Under the pieces are notes generated by a model that did no database searches, was not told the DNA's origin, and saw nothing but the letters and a program-made list of their open reading frames with translations. Positions 26,508 to 36,117 of a DNA stretch of 64,000 nt are shown here, piece after piece. The DNA is from Pigmentiphaga humi (GTDB lineage Bacteria; Pseudomonadota; Gammaproteobacteria; Burkholderiales; Burkholderiaceae_B): contig NZ_UWPJ01000023.1 in the NCBI RefSeq assembly GCF_900606115.1, forward strand, positions 62,001 to 126,000, written 5' to 3'. The position numbers and the translations under genes were made by a program. Positions within the stretch are counted from its first letter, which is position 1. Each line of letters starts with the position of its first letter.

Positions 26508-29202
26508 GTCCAAGCGCCGCGCCGCGCCGGCCGCCCATGCCGGAAACGCCGCGCCGGCCTCCGGCGTGCCGCGCGCCACGGTGCGGCTGCAGCTGCATGC
26601 CGGTTTCACATTCGACGATGCCGCCGCGCAAGCCGACTACTTCCATGCGCTGGGCATCAGCCACGTCTACCTTTCCCCCGTGACCTGCGCGCGCCCCGGG
26701 TCCGAGCACGGCTACGACACCGTTGACTATCGCGCCGTCAATCCGGAACTGGGCGGCGAGCCCGGCCTGCGCCAGCTGGCGGCGCGCCTGCGCGCCCTGG
26801 GCATGGGGCTGGTGGTGGACATCGTGCCCAACCACATGGGCGCGAGCAGCCACAATGCCTGGTGGTGGAGCGTGCTGCGAGAAGGCCGGGACAGCCCGTA
26901 CGCCGAATATTTCGACATCGATTGGGAGCCGGAGGAACCGGCGCTGCGCGGCAAGCTGCTCGCTCCCTTTCTGGGCGAACCGTACGGACAGGTCCTGGCG
27001 GCTGGCGAGTTGTCGCTGCAGCGCGAGGAACGCGGGGACGATTGGTTTGTCGCCTACTGCGGCGCGCGTTTTCCGGTCGCGCCCGAGTGCCGGGACGAGA
27101 TCGCCGCCCAGCCGCCCGGCGCCTACGACGCCTCGACCGAGGCGGGCAGGGCGCGCCTGCATGCTCTGCTCGAGCGCCAGCACTACCGGCTGGCGTGGTG
27201 GCGCACCGCGGCCGAGGCCATCAACTGGCGCCGTTTTTTCGAGGTGAGCGACCTGGTCGGCGTGCGGGTGGAGCGCGAGGAGGTGCGCCAGGCCACGCAC
27301 GCGCTGATCTTCCGCCTGTACGCCGAGGGCCTGATCGACGGCGTGCGCGTGGATCATATCGATGGCCTGGCCGACCCGGCCGGCTATTGCCGCTACCTGC
27401 GCGAAAATCTCGGCGAACTCAATGCGCAGCGGCCGTCCGAATGCCCGCAGGACGTCCCCTACATCGTGGTCGAGAAAATCCTTGCCGACGACGAGCCCTT
27501 GCCCGCGGGCTGGCGCGTGCACGGCACGACCGGCTACGACTTCATGAACGATGCCGGCGCGCTGCTGCATGCGCCGGACGGCGAGATTCCGTTGACAGCG
27601 CAATGGCAGGCCGTTTCGGGAGAGACGCGCGATTTCCGCGCGCTGGTGCTGGAGGTGCGGCGCAAACTGGCGGCGCAGAATTTCGCCGGGGAGTGCGAAG
27701 CGCTGGTGCGCGTGCTGCATCGCATTGCCGGCGCGGACCTGGCCACGCGGGACTGGGCGCCCCCCGCCATCCGCCGGGTGCTGACCGAGCTTTTGGTGCA
27801 TTTTCCGGTGTATCGCACCTATGCCGCGGGCGAGGCGCCGCCGGCGGCCGACGGCATCGCCATGGGAATCGCCGCGCGCGGCGCGCGCCGCGCATTGCGG
27901 CGCGCCGAACATGGACTGCTGGACTTGCTGGTGGATTGGCTGGGCCGGGCGCCCGATCCGGCCATCGCGCCAGCCTTGCGGGCCTGGCGGCACGAAGCGA
28001 TCCGCCGTTTCCAGCAAGTGACCGCGCCGCTCGCGGCCAAATCCGTGGAAGACACCGGTTTTTACCGCTACGGCAGACTGCTGTCGCGCAACGAAGTCGG
28101 CTCCGATCCCGGCGTGTTCGCGCTCGATGCCGAGGGCTTTCACCGCAAGGTGCTGGCCCGCGCGGCGCACACGCCCGACGCCATGCTCGCCACCGCCACG
28201 CACGATCACAAGCGCGGCGAGGACCTGCGCGCGCGCCTGGCGGTGCTCAGCGAACTGAGTCCGGAGTGGCTGCGCCTGGTGGCCGGATGGATGCGCCGCC
28301 ACGACATCTACCGATCCCGGGAGGGACCCAGGCCCGCGGCCGCGGACGAATACATGCTCTACCAGATGCTGTTCGGCGCCTGGCCGCTGGACTTGCAGGT
28401 GGAGGACGCGGAGGGCCTGCGCGCCCTGGGGGACCGCGTCGCGGAGTGGCAGACCAAGTCGCTGCGCGAGGCCAAGCTCAGGTCGAGCTGGGTTCTGCCG
28501 GCCGACGAGTACGAGCAGGCCTGCCATGGCTTTCTGCGCGCGGTGCTGGATCCGCGCCGCAACGGCCGCACCCTGCTCGAGCTGGCGTCGCTGGCCGCGC
28601 GGGCCGGCGCGGCCGGCGCGCTCAACGGCCTGGCCCAGACGCTGCTCAGGATGACCGTCCCGGGCGTGCCGGATCTGTACCAGGGCACGGAACTGTGGGA
28701 TTTCAGCCTGGTGGACCCCGACAACCGTAGGCCGGTGGACTACGCACTGCGCCGCGCGATGCTCGAGGACGCGGCGCACGCCGATCCCGCCGCGCTGGTC
28801 GCGCGCTGGCGGGACGGCGGTATCAAACAGGCCCTGGTCCGGCGGACGCTGGAGCTGCGCCGCCGGGAGCCGGACCTCTTCCGGCGCGGCGACTACCTGC
28901 CGCTGGTCGTTCAGGGCGATGCGGCCGGCTCGGTGCTGGCGTTCGCGCGCCGCTACCGGCAGCGGCTGGCGGTCGTGGTCATGCCGCATTGCGCGGCCGA
29001 TCTCGTGCTGGCCGCGGCTGCCTCGCCCGTGCCCCACGTCCCCGCTCAAGCCTGGGGCGATACGGCTGTCTCCGTGGCCGGGCTGACTTCCGAGCGCGTC
29101 CTGCGCCATGCGCTAGGAGGCTCCGATTGCCGCATCGAAGGCGGCGCGCTGGCCGTGGGAGATGCCTTGGCGCAGTTCCCCGTGGCCCTGCTGTACTCCT
29201 GA
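26497..29202 (+). CDS. treY: Maltooligosyltrehalose synthase
   Basis: A 901-residue GH13 enzyme converting the reducing-end alpha-1,4 bond of maltodextrins to the alpha,alpha-1,1 bond of trehalose. Seen: ATVRLQLHAGFTFDDAA, YLSPVTCARPGSEHGYDTVDY, VPNHMGASSHNAWWWSVLREG, Asp286 in GVRVDHIDGLADP, Glu326 in YIVVEKILADDEPLP, Asp570 in TATHDHKRGEDLRARL, and DTGFYRYGRLLSRNEVG, all hallmarks of TreY. Last gene of the glucan operon; it starts 11 bases before the malQ stop. An Ala/Arg-rich leader of about 25 residues precedes the first conserved strand. Confidence 0.96.
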   Translation: MSAKSKRRAAPAAHAGNAAPASGVPRATVRLQLHAGFTFDDAAAQADYFHALGISHVYLSPVTCARPGSEHGYDTVDYRAVNPELGGEPGLRQLAARLRALGMGLVVDIVPNHMGASSHNAWWWSVLREGRDSPYAEYFDIDWEPEEPALRGKLLAPFLGEPYGQVLAAGELSLQREERGDDWFVAYCGARFPVAPECRDEIAAQPPGAYDASTEAGRARLHALLERQHYRLAWWRTAAEAINWRRFFEVSDLVGVRVEREEVRQATHALIFRLYAEGLIDGVRVDHIDGLADPAGYCRYLRENLGELNAQRPSECPQDVPYIVVEKILADDEPLPAGWRVHGTTGYDFMNDAGALLHAPDGEIPLTAQWQAVSGETRDFRALVLEVRRKLAAQNFAGECEALVRVLHRIAGADLATRDWAPPAIRRVLTELLVHFPVYRTYAAGEAPPAADGIAMGIAARGARRALRRAEHGLLDLLVDWLGRAPDPAIAPALRAWRHEAIRRFQQVTAPLAAKSVEDTGFYRYGRLLSRNEVGSDPGVFALDAEGFHRKVLARAAHTPDAMLATATHDHKRGEDLRARLAVLSELSPEWLRLVAGWMRRHDIYRSREGPRPAAADEYMLYQMLFGAWPLDLQVEDAEGLRALGDRVAEWQTKSLREAKLRSSWVLPADEYEQACHGFLRAVLDPRRNGRTLLELASLAARAGAAGALNGLAQTLLRMTVPGVPDLYQGTELWDFSLVDPDNRRPVDYALRRAMLEDAAHADPAALVARWRDGGIKQALVRRTLELRRREPDLFRRGDYLPLVVQGDAAGSVLAFARRYRQRLAVVVMPHCAADLVLAAAASPVPHVPAQAWGDTAVSVAGLTSERVLRHALGGSDCRIEGGALAVGDALAQFPVALLYS

Positions 29203-29235
29203 GGGCGCGGCGCGAGAACCATTTTTCCCCGCTTT

Positions 29236-29256
29236 GTTCCGGCGCGATGCCGGAAC
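29236..29256 (+). terminator. Hairpin after treY
   Basis: GTTCCGGC, loop GCGAT, GCCGGAAC: a perfect 8-bp stem 33 bp after the treY stop. It is not followed by a clear T-run, so it is only a possible end of the long glucan transcript or an mRNA-stabilising structure. Confidence 0.35.
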
Positions 29257-29273
29257 CTCTACACTTGCGCTGC

Positions 29274-29292
29274 TTGATGGGGGGTCCATCAA
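29274..29292. promoter_or_regulatory. Inverted repeat upstream of the pyrimidine permease
   Basis: TTGATGG, 5-base spacer GGGGT, CCATCAA: an exact 7-bp-arm palindrome 35 bp before the permease ATG. Its TTGA...TCAA ends and its length recall RutR-type operators (TTGACCA/TGGTCAA arms), but the inner bases differ, so it is only a candidate operator. Confidence 0.35.
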
Positions 29293-29327
29293 AAATCGGC
29301 AACGCAAACGATGCGAGGGGGTGTTCC

Positions 29328-30626
29328 ATGGCGGGTTCCTATTTTCCATCCTGGCGCGAACAGTCGGGCAGCATAGAGGGGCGCGTGATCGCGCCGGACG
29401 AACGCCTGCCCTGGCCGCAGATGCTGGCGATGGGCGTGCAGCACGTGGTCGCGATGTTCGGCTCCACCGTGCTCGCGCCGCTGCTGATGGGCTTCGATCC
29501 CAACCTGGCGATCTTCATGTCGGGCATCGGCACGCTGCTGTTCTTCGCGGTGGTCGGCGGGCGGGTGCCCAGCTACCTGGGGTCGAGCTTCGCCTTCATC
29601 GGGCTGGTGATCGCCGTGACGGGCTACGGCGGCAGCGGGCTGAACGCCAACATCGGCGTGGCGCTCGGCGGCATCATCGCCTGCGGCGTGGTGTACACCT
29701 TGATCGGCCTCGTCGTCCAGGCCTCGGGCACGGGCTGGATCGAGCGCCTGATGCCGCCCGTGGTTACCGGCGCGGTGGTGGCGGTGATCGGGCTGAACCT
29801 CGCGCCCATCGCGGTCAAGGGCGTGTCGGCCCAGGCTTTCGACGGCTGGGTCGCGCTGGCCACGGTACTGTGCGTGGGCGGCGTGGCGGTGTTCACGCGC
29901 GGCATGATGCAGCGTCTCCTGATTCTGGTCGGACTGCTGCTGGCCTACGTGTTGTACGTCGTGCTGACCAATGGCATGGGCCTGGGCAAGCCCATCGATT
30001 TCACGCCGGTCGCCCAGGCCGCCTGGCTGGGAATGCCGCATTTCACCACGCCCGAGTTCCGGCTCGACGCAATGATGCTGATCGCGCCGGTGGCCGTCAT
30101 TCTGGTGGCGGAGAACCTCGGCCACCTCAAGGCGGTGAGCGCGATGACCGGCTACAACCTCGACCGCTACGTCGGCCGCGCCTTTATCGGCGATGGCCTG
30201 GCCACGGTGGTGTCGGGCAGCGTTGGCGGCACGGGGTTGACCACCTATGCCGAGAATATCGGCGTGATGGCCGTCACCCGCATCTATTCCACGCTGGTAT
30301 TCGTGATCGCCGCCGCCATCGCCGTCCTGCTGGGCTTTTCGCCCAAGTTCGGCGCGGTCATCCTGACCATTCCGGGGCCGGTGCTGGGGGGCGTCTCCAT
30401 CGTCGTATTCGGGCTGATCGCGGTGGCCGGCGCCCGCATCTGGGTCGAGAACAAAGTCGATTTCTCGAACAACCGCAATCTCATCGTGGCGGCGGTCACG
30501 CTGGTGCTGGGCGCGGGCGATTTCACGCTGCATTTCGGCGGTTTCTCGCTGGGCGGCATCGGCACCGCCACTTTTGGCGCGATTCTGCTGAACGCGCTGC
30601 TCGGCGGAGCCCGCCGCGGCGCATGA
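29328..30626 (+). CDS. rutG: RutG-type pyrimidine (uracil) permease, NCS2 family
   Basis: A 432-residue nucleobase:cation symporter of the inner membrane. It is strikingly close to E. coli RutG along its length as far as I can recall that sequence: PDERLPWPQMLAMGVQHVV, FDPNLAIFMSGIGTLLFF, RVPSYLGSSFAFIG, WIERLMPPVVTGAVV, AENLGHLKAVSAMTGYN and TTYAENIGVMAVTRIYST. The glutamates in the AENLGHLK and TTYAENIG motifs lie in helices 8 and 10, which bind the base in UraA. Start ATG 29328 follows GAGGGGG. No other rut gene is nearby, so it probably serves general uracil/thymine uptake. Confidence 0.9.
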   Translation: MAGSYFPSWREQSGSIEGRVIAPDERLPWPQMLAMGVQHVVAMFGSTVLAPLLMGFDPNLAIFMSGIGTLLFFAVVGGRVPSYLGSSFAFIGLVIAVTGYGGSGLNANIGVALGGIIACGVVYTLIGLVVQASGTGWIERLMPPVVTGAVVAVIGLNLAPIAVKGVSAQAFDGWVALATVLCVGGVAVFTRGMMQRLLILVGLLLAYVLYVVLTNGMGLGKPIDFTPVAQAAWLGMPHFTTPEFRLDAMMLIAPVAVILVAENLGHLKAVSAMTGYNLDRYVGRAFIGDGLATVVSGSVGGTGLTTYAENIGVMAVTRIYSTLVFVIAAAIAVLLGFSPKFGAVILTIPGPVLGGVSIVVFGLIAVAGARIWVENKVDFSNNRNLIVAAVTLVLGAGDFTLHFGGFSLGGIGTATFGAILLNALLGGARRGA

Positions 30627-30657
30627 CGAACCGGGCCGCGAGCCGCCCATGACGAAG

Positions 30658-30685
30658 AAACGGCAGGGCGCAAGCCCTGCCGTTT
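30658..30685. terminator. Bidirectional intrinsic-type terminator
   Basis: AAACGGCAGGGC, loop GCAA, GCCCTGCCGTTT: a perfect 12-bp stem with a GNRA-type tetraloop, located between the convergent permease gene and the small secreted-protein gene. The A-rich and T-rich flanks on both sides allow it to work in both directions. Confidence 0.8.
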
Positions 30686-30711
30686 CGCCGTGGCGGTCTC
30701 GTCGGCTGCGC

Positions 30712-31062
30712 CTAGGAGGCCGGCAGCCTGGCCTCCCAGCGCCCCGCCTGCTGGTAGAACTCATAGCGGTTCACGCCTTCGCGGCGGCTGCCGCGTACGT
30801 CGGCGCTGGTCGTCACGTCGCACACCACGCCCTGCCCGCCGGTGGCCTGGCAGTTGTCCAGCGACCTGACCTGCAGCGATTTGGCGACGCCGGTGGCGGC
30901 CGGGCCGTCGAATCCCTGTCTGTCGTTCATCGTCTGGATCTCGCGCTGCATCGCGTTTTGGAGGGCCTGCGTGGCTTCTTCCCGGGTAGGGGCGGACTGG
31001 GGCTGGGCGAAGGCCGACGTGCAGCAGCCTGCCAGGCCCAGGGCTAGAACGAGCTTCTTCAT
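30712..31062 (-). CDS. Small exported protein of unknown function
   Basis: A 116-residue protein with a short exported N-terminus (MKKLVLALGLAGCCTSAFAQ). A lipobox-like LAGC ends at Cys13 and a type I site (AFA/QP) follows, so it could be a lipoprotein or a free periplasmic protein. The mature part has two Cys in a C-x(9)-C arrangement (around DNCQATGGQGVVCDV), likely a disulfide, and a C-terminal NRYEFYQQAGRWEARLP strand. I recognise no family. AAGGAG sits 7 bases before the ATG, fixing the start. It converges on the permease gene across a terminator. Confidence 0.75.
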   Translation of the reverse strand: MKKLVLALGLAGCCTSAFAQPQSAPTREEATQALQNAMQREIQTMNDRQGFDGPAATGVAKSLQVRSLDNCQATGGQGVVCDVTTSADVRGSRREGVNRYEFYQQAGRWEARLPAS

Positions 31063-31338
31063 CGCGTACTCCTTGATGCGTTTGCTTCGAGTATCCACTG
31101 TAGCGGCCCGGCCAGGGGGGCGCTGTGAGGCTTTGCATGGAATATCTACGGTTGGTAATCCGCGCCGCCTTCCTTCCTTCTGCCCGGAGGCCGCAGGATG
31201 GCGCCCGGACAGCCCATGGGCTCGCCGCGGGGCGTAACACTTCGACGTCAAGGGCGGCTCGTGCGTGAGCGCCATAATTGGGATATAAACACGCCCACAC
31301 GGGTGCGCGCTGGGGCGCCCCGCGAATCAAGGATTTCC

Positions 31339-32925
31339 GTGAGTGATCTGTTAGACCGCCGCCTGGCTCTGCTGGACCAACCCGAGCACCGCGCGCTGCT
31401 GGCGAAGCGGTTGCACGGCATAGAAAGGGAAAGTCTGAGGGTCGATGCCGATGGCCGCCTGGCGCTCACCCCGCATCCGGCCGGCCTGGGCTCGGCGTTG
31501 ACGCACACCAGCATCACGACGGACTATTCGGAGGCCTTGATCGAGCTGATCACGGGCACCCACGCGAGCCACGAATCGCTGCTGGACGAGCTGCGCGGCA
31601 TCCATCGTTTCGTCTATGGCGAACTGGACGGCGAACTGCTGTGGAACCAGTCCATGCCCTGCGGGCTGCCTCCCGAACCCGAGATTCCCATCGCCTGGTT
31701 CGGCACCTCCAATATCGGCATGCTCAAGCACGTCTATCGGCGCGGCCTGGCCTATCGCTACGGCAAGGCCATGCAGTGCATCGCCGGCATCCACTTCAAT
31801 TTCTCGTTCGCCGATGCGCTCTGGCCGCTGCTGGCCGACGCCGGCGAACCCGCCGGCCTGTCCGCCAAGGACCGCCAATCGGCCAAGTATGTCGCGCTGA
31901 TCCGCAATTTCAACCGCTACAGCTGGCTGTTGATGTACTTGTTCGGCGCATCGCCCGCGCTGGTCGAAAGCTTCCTGCAAGGGCGGCCGCACGAGCTCGA
32001 GCGCATGGGCGAGGACACGCTGTACCTGCCTTATGCGACCAGCCTGCGCATGAGCGACCTGGGCTACCAGAACAAGGCCCAGGCCAGCCTCAAGCCCTGC
32101 TACAACGATTTGTCCACCTACGTCGAGCGGCTGTACGAGGCGGTCAGCACGCCCTGGCCGGAATACGAGAAGATCGGCACCATCCACGGCGGCGAGTGGG
32201 TGCAGCTCAATACCAACGTCCTCCAGATCGAAAACGAGTACTACTCGAGCATCCGTCCCAAGCGGGTCGCGAGCAGCGGCGAGCGGCCGCTGCGGGCGCT
32301 CGCCGAGCGCGGGGTGCAGTACGTCGAGGTCCGCTGCATGGACATCAACCCGTTCCTGCCGGTCGGCATAGACGAGTCCACCAGCCGTTTCCTGGACGCC
32401 TTCCTGCTCTACTGCGCCCTCGAAGACAGCCCGCTGTTCGCGGGCGGCGGGCACTGTACGCTCAGCGCCAATAATTTCCTCACGGTGGTCAAGCAAGGCC
32501 GCGAGCCCGGCCTGCGCCTGAACCGCGAGGGCACGGAGATCGGCCTGCGCGAGTGGGCCGACGAACTGCTCGATGCGATCGGACGCTGTGCCGGGCTGCT
32601 CGACCGGGTCCACGGCGAGGCCGGCTACACCGAGGCGGTGGCGGCCCAGCGCGCCAAGGTCGAGGATCCTGCCCGGACGCCTTCGGCCCAGGTGCTGGCC
32701 GGCCTGCGCGACAGCGGACTGTCGTTCCAGGAGTTCATGTTCGACCTGAGCCGCAAGCATGCCGACGCCTTCCGCAGCGAGCCGTGCGCGCCCGCGCAGC
32801 AAGAGGCCTTCCGCCGCGCCGCAGCTGCCTCCCTGGAGCAGCAGCGCGAACTGGAGCGCGTGCAGACGGGGGATTTCGGCGAATTCGTCGCCGCCTACCA
32901 GGCCGGCCTGCTGGGACGCCAGTAA
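31339..32925 (+). CDS. gshA: Glutamate-cysteine ligase
   Basis: A 528-residue enzyme catalysing the first step of glutathione synthesis (gamma-glutamylcysteine from Glu, Cys and ATP) in the cytoplasm. It matches the proteobacterial GshA type: [79 protein letters not shown]. Its own start is a GTG at 31339 preceded by CAAGGATTTCC; the frame is open to 31198 but that part is not conserved. An AT-rich patch with TATAAA at 31284-31289 may be part of its promoter. Confidence 0.95.
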   Translation: MSDLLDRRLALLDQPEHRALLAKRLHGIERESLRVDADGRLALTPHPAGLGSALTHTSITTDYSEALIELITGTHASHESLLDELRGIHRFVYGELDGELLWNQSMPCGLPPEPEIPIAWFGTSNIGMLKHVYRRGLAYRYGKAMQCIAGIHFNFSFADALWPLLADAGEPAGLSAKDRQSAKYVALIRNFNRYSWLLMYLFGASPALVESFLQGRPHELERMGEDTLYLPYATSLRMSDLGYQNKAQASLKPCYNDLSTYVERLYEAVSTPWPEYEKIGTIHGGEWVQLNTNVLQIENEYYSSIRPKRVASSGERPLRALAERGVQYVEVRCMDINPFLPVGIDESTSRFLDAFLLYCALEDSPLFAGGGHCTLSANNFLTVVKQGREPGLRLNREGTEIGLREWADELLDAIGRCAGLLDRVHGEAGYTEAVAAQRAKVEDPARTPSAQVLAGLRDSGLSFQEFMFDLSRKHADAFRSEPCAPAQQEAFRRAAAASLEQQRELERVQTGDFGEFVAAYQAGLLGRQ

Positions 32926-33006
32926 AGCCGGGACGCCGGATCCGCCCGGGTCCGGCCTGATTTGGTGGTAGGCTAGGCGACGCCCTCCACGCTGGATTCG
33001 CTGTCC

Positions 33007-34674
33007 ATGCAAATCGTCTTTACCGTCCTCGTATTGCTGCTCGCCGTGGCAGTCTCGGGGGTGTTGTCCAGGGTCTCGCCGCTCAGGCTGCCGCTGCCGC
33101 TGTTCCAGATCGCGTTGGGTGCGCTGCTCGCCGCCCCCGCCTTCGGGCTCAAGGTCAGGTTCGACCCCGAGCTTTTCCTGCTGCTGTTCATTCCGCCCCT
33201 GTTGTTCGTCGATGGCTGGCGCATACCCAAGCGCCAGTTGTACCGGCTGCGCAAGCCCATCCTGGCGCTGGCCCTCGGCCTGGTGCTGTTCACCGTGGCC
33301 GGGGTAGGGTATTTCATCCACTGGCTGATCCCGGCGATTTCACTGCCCGTCGCTTTCGCGCTGGGGGCCGTGCTGTCGCCCACCGACGCGGTGGCGGTGT
33401 CAGCCATCGTCGGCAAGAACCGCCTGCCGCCGGCCTTGCAGCACGTGCTCGAAGGCGAGAGCCTGATGAACGATGCCTCCGGCCTGGTGGCGTTCAAGTT
33501 CGCGATCGCCGCGGTGCTGACGGGAACCTTCTCGCTCTGGGAAGCGAGCCTGAGCTTCGTGGTCATCGCCGTGGGCGGGCTGGCCATCGGCGCGCTGCTC
33601 GCCTGGCTGCTGAGCCTGACCCGAAAAATGGTGGCGCGCTGGACCGACGACGAGCCCGCCATCCAGGTCGTGCTGCTGGTCCTGACGCCGTTCGCCGCCT
33701 ATCTGGTGGCCGAGCATTTCGGCGTTTCGGGCATCCTGTCGGCGGTCGCGGCGGGCCTGGCCATGACCTATACCGAATCCGGCGGCGAAGGCTCGTCGGC
33801 CATGCGCCTGCAGAGCAATAGCGTCTGGTCCATGCTGGAGTTCGTCTTCAACGGCATGACTTTCATCCTGCTGGGCTTGCAATTGCCCAGCGTCATCGGG
33901 CTGGCCCACGCCGATGCGCGCGAGGCGGGCAACGTGCCGGTCTGGCACCTGTTCGTCTACGTGGTGGCGATCACGATCGCGCTGATCGTGCTGCGGCTGA
34001 TCTGGGTGTGGGTGACCTATCACCTGCGCACGGTGCGCCTGCTGGTGCAGCGCTCGCGGGTGCGCAAGGTCAATCTGTGGGTGCTGCTGGTCAGCTCGCT
34101 GGCCGGGGTGCGCGGCTCGATCACGATGGCGGGCGTGCTGACCGTGCCGCTGGAAATCAGCGAGGGCGTGCCTTTCCCGGGCCGCGACCTGCTGATTTTC
34201 CTGGCTACCGGGGTCATCCTCTGCTCGCTGCTGATCGCCAGCAGCCTGCTGCCGCTGGTATTGCCCAAAGTGCCCACGCCGGTGGAAACCATGAAAGACC
34301 GCGAGGCGCGCAAAGCCCGGCTCAAGCTCGCCCATGCCGCGGTGCAGGGCCTGGAGCAGGCCCAGATGCGCATGCAGCCGGGCCTGAGCGAGGAGGCCTT
34401 GGTCGTCCTCAACGAGGTCGCCGCGGGGCTGAGCAGCATCTACCACACCCGCATAGACGCCGAGAGCAGCGAAGAAGCCGTGGCCGAGCGCGCCAACCTG
34501 CACCGGAACTTCGAGCGCGACCTGCGCATGGCGGCGATCTATGCCCAGCGCACCGAACTGTACCGGCTGCGCGAACAGCGCCTGATCGACGACGACGTCT
34601 TCAACACCCTGCTGCGCGACGTGGACCTGGCCGAGAACTGGCTGGCGGGTCCGCTGGTCAGCAAGGGGGGCTAG
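33007..34674 (+). CDS. Na+/H+ (or K+/H+) antiporter, CPA1 family
   Basis: A 555-residue inner-membrane antiporter with about 12 helices up to residue 420 and a soluble, charged C-terminal tail rich in Glu/Arg. The cation-binding signature is visible in helix 5 (LEGESLMNDASGLVAFK, with the Asn-Asp pair), preceded by GAVLSPTDAVAVSAI, both typical of NhaP/YjcE-type CPA1 proteins. It should exchange Na+ or K+ for protons for pH and salt homeostasis. Its last 4 bases overlap the end of the convergent cardiolipin synthase gene, so there is no room for a separate terminator. Confidence 0.9.
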   Translation: MQIVFTVLVLLLAVAVSGVLSRVSPLRLPLPLFQIALGALLAAPAFGLKVRFDPELFLLLFIPPLLFVDGWRIPKRQLYRLRKPILALALGLVLFTVAGVGYFIHWLIPAISLPVAFALGAVLSPTDAVAVSAIVGKNRLPPALQHVLEGESLMNDASGLVAFKFAIAAVLTGTFSLWEASLSFVVIAVGGLAIGALLAWLLSLTRKMVARWTDDEPAIQVVLLVLTPFAAYLVAEHFGVSGILSAVAAGLAMTYTESGGEGSSAMRLQSNSVWSMLEFVFNGMTFILLGLQLPSVIGLAHADAREAGNVPVWHLFVYVVAITIALIVLRLIWVWVTYHLRTVRLLVQRSRVRKVNLWVLLVSSLAGVRGSITMAGVLTVPLEISEGVPFPGRDLLIFLATGVILCSLLIASSLLPLVLPKVPTPVETMKDREARKARLKLAHAAVQGLEQAQMRMQPGLSEEALVVLNEVAAGLSSIYHTRIDAESSEEAVAERANLHRNFERDLRMAAIYAQRTELYRLREQRLIDDDVFNTLLRDVDLAENWLAGPLVSKGG

Positions 34675-36113
34675 AGCATGGGCGAGAACAGACGTGCGAA
34701 GGAGTCGAACAGCCGGCGGGGGAACGAGACCTGGCGGTCTTTGGCGACGCGGGTGGCGCAGCTCAGGTCGGTTTCGAACTGGCGGCCGAGCTGGCGGGCC
34801 ATTTTGCTGCCGTAGACCATCGCCATTACCTCGAAATTCAGTTCGAAGCTGCGGTTGTCGAAGTTGGCCGTGCCGATGAAGGAATACGTGTCGTCCACCA
34901 GCAGGGTCTTGGAGTGCAGCATCCGGTCTTCGTATTCCCAGATTTTTATGCCGGCCTCGAGCAGTTCGTCGAAATACGAACGCGACGCCGCGGTCACCAC
35001 CAGCGAATCGCTGCGCCGGGGCACCAGCAGGCGCACGTCCACGCCCTTGCGCGCGGCGCTGGTCAGGCTCATCAGCGCCGGCAGGCTGGGCACGAAATAG
35101 GCGGTGGTCAGCCAGACCCGCTCGGTTGCCGCGTGGATGGCCGCTACCTGGGTGCAGTGGATGGATTCGCGCGGATCTTCCGGGCCCGAGGTGAGGATCT
35201 GCACGTGGTGCTGGCCGGGAGGCATCTCGGGCAGCAGCGCATCGAGCGCTTCGTCGTCGATGCGCTGGTCGGTGGTGTAGGCCCAGTCTTCCAGGAACAC
35301 CATCTGCAGCCAGCGCACCGCGGGACCCTGGATGCGCACGTGGACGTCGTGGTAGGCATCCTTGCGCACGCGCTCGTCCTCGTCGTCCGTGATGTTCAGG
35401 CCGCCGGTAAAGCCGAGCACGCCGTCGCAGATGAGGATTTTGCGGTGGTTGCGGTAGTTGGTGACGGGGCGCAGGCGCCGGCCGATGCGCACGTCGTGGA
35501 AGAAGGCGATCTGCACGCCGGCTTCGCGCAGCGGCGCGAGAAAACGCCGCCCCAGCCGCGCCGATCCCAGCGCATCGACCAGCAGGCGCACCGCGATGCC
35601 TTCGCGTGCTCTGGCGATCAAGGCGTCGCGGACCTGCGTGCCGATGCCGTCGGGGTCGAAGATGTAGAACTCGATGTGGATGTGGTGGCGCGCCGCCGCG
35701 ATCGCCTCCAGGAACGCGTCGTAGGTCTGGGCGCCTCCCACCAGCAGATGGATGTCGCTGGCCGAGGACAGCGGGATGTCGCTGGTGGCCCGCGCCAGCG
35801 CCGCCATGCGGGCCACCGTAGGCGGAATCTCGTGCCGGTGTTCGCGCAGCAGGGCGCGTTCAGTCTGGCTGGCGATCAGCAGGCGGCTGCGCAGGCGCCT
35901 GAGGCGGCGGCGCTTCATGCGCTGCGGGCCGAAGAAATAGTAGACCCACCAGCCCACGTAAGGCAGCAGCGCCAGCACCAGCACCCACAGCACGGTCGAC
36001 AGCGGCGGCCGCCGCTGCAGGACGATCCAGAGCGCCATGCCGGCCAGATAGATCGCCCACCCTATCGACCAGGCATTGAGCAGATGGTGCCGCAGGACCT
36101 CCGTATCGTCCAT
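34671..36113 (-). CDS. cls: Cardiolipin synthase
   Basis: A 480-residue membrane phospholipase-D-superfamily enzyme that joins two phosphatidylglycerols to make cardiolipin. Two N-terminal helices (about residues 15-32 and 38-60) anchor it; the two catalytic HxK(x)4D motifs are NHRKILICDG and MLHSKTLLVDD, each followed by the usual Gly/Asn-rich sequence (TGGLNITDDE; GTANFDNRSFELNFE). Its neighbour ribA starts 4 bases further right in the same direction, so the two may be co-transcribed. The stop overlaps the antiporter gene tail-to-tail. Confidence 0.95.
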   Translation of the reverse strand: MDDTEVLRHHLLNAWSIGWAIYLAGMALWIVLQRRPPLSTVLWVLVLALLPYVGWWVYYFFGPQRMKRRRLRRLRSRLLIASQTERALLREHRHEIPPTVARMAALARATSDIPLSSASDIHLLVGGAQTYDAFLEAIAAARHHIHIEFYIFDPDGIGTQVRDALIARAREGIAVRLLVDALGSARLGRRFLAPLREAGVQIAFFHDVRIGRRLRPVTNYRNHRKILICDGVLGFTGGLNITDDEDERVRKDAYHDVHVRIQGPAVRWLQMVFLEDWAYTTDQRIDDEALDALLPEMPPGQHHVQILTSGPEDPRESIHCTQVAAIHAATERVWLTTAYFVPSLPALMSLTSAARKGVDVRLLVPRRSDSLVVTAASRSYFDELLEAGIKIWEYEDRMLHSKTLLVDDTYSFIGTANFDNRSFELNFEVMAMVYGSKMARQLGRQFETDLSCATRVAKDRQVSFPRRLFDSFARLFSPML

Positions 36114-36117
36114 GGTG

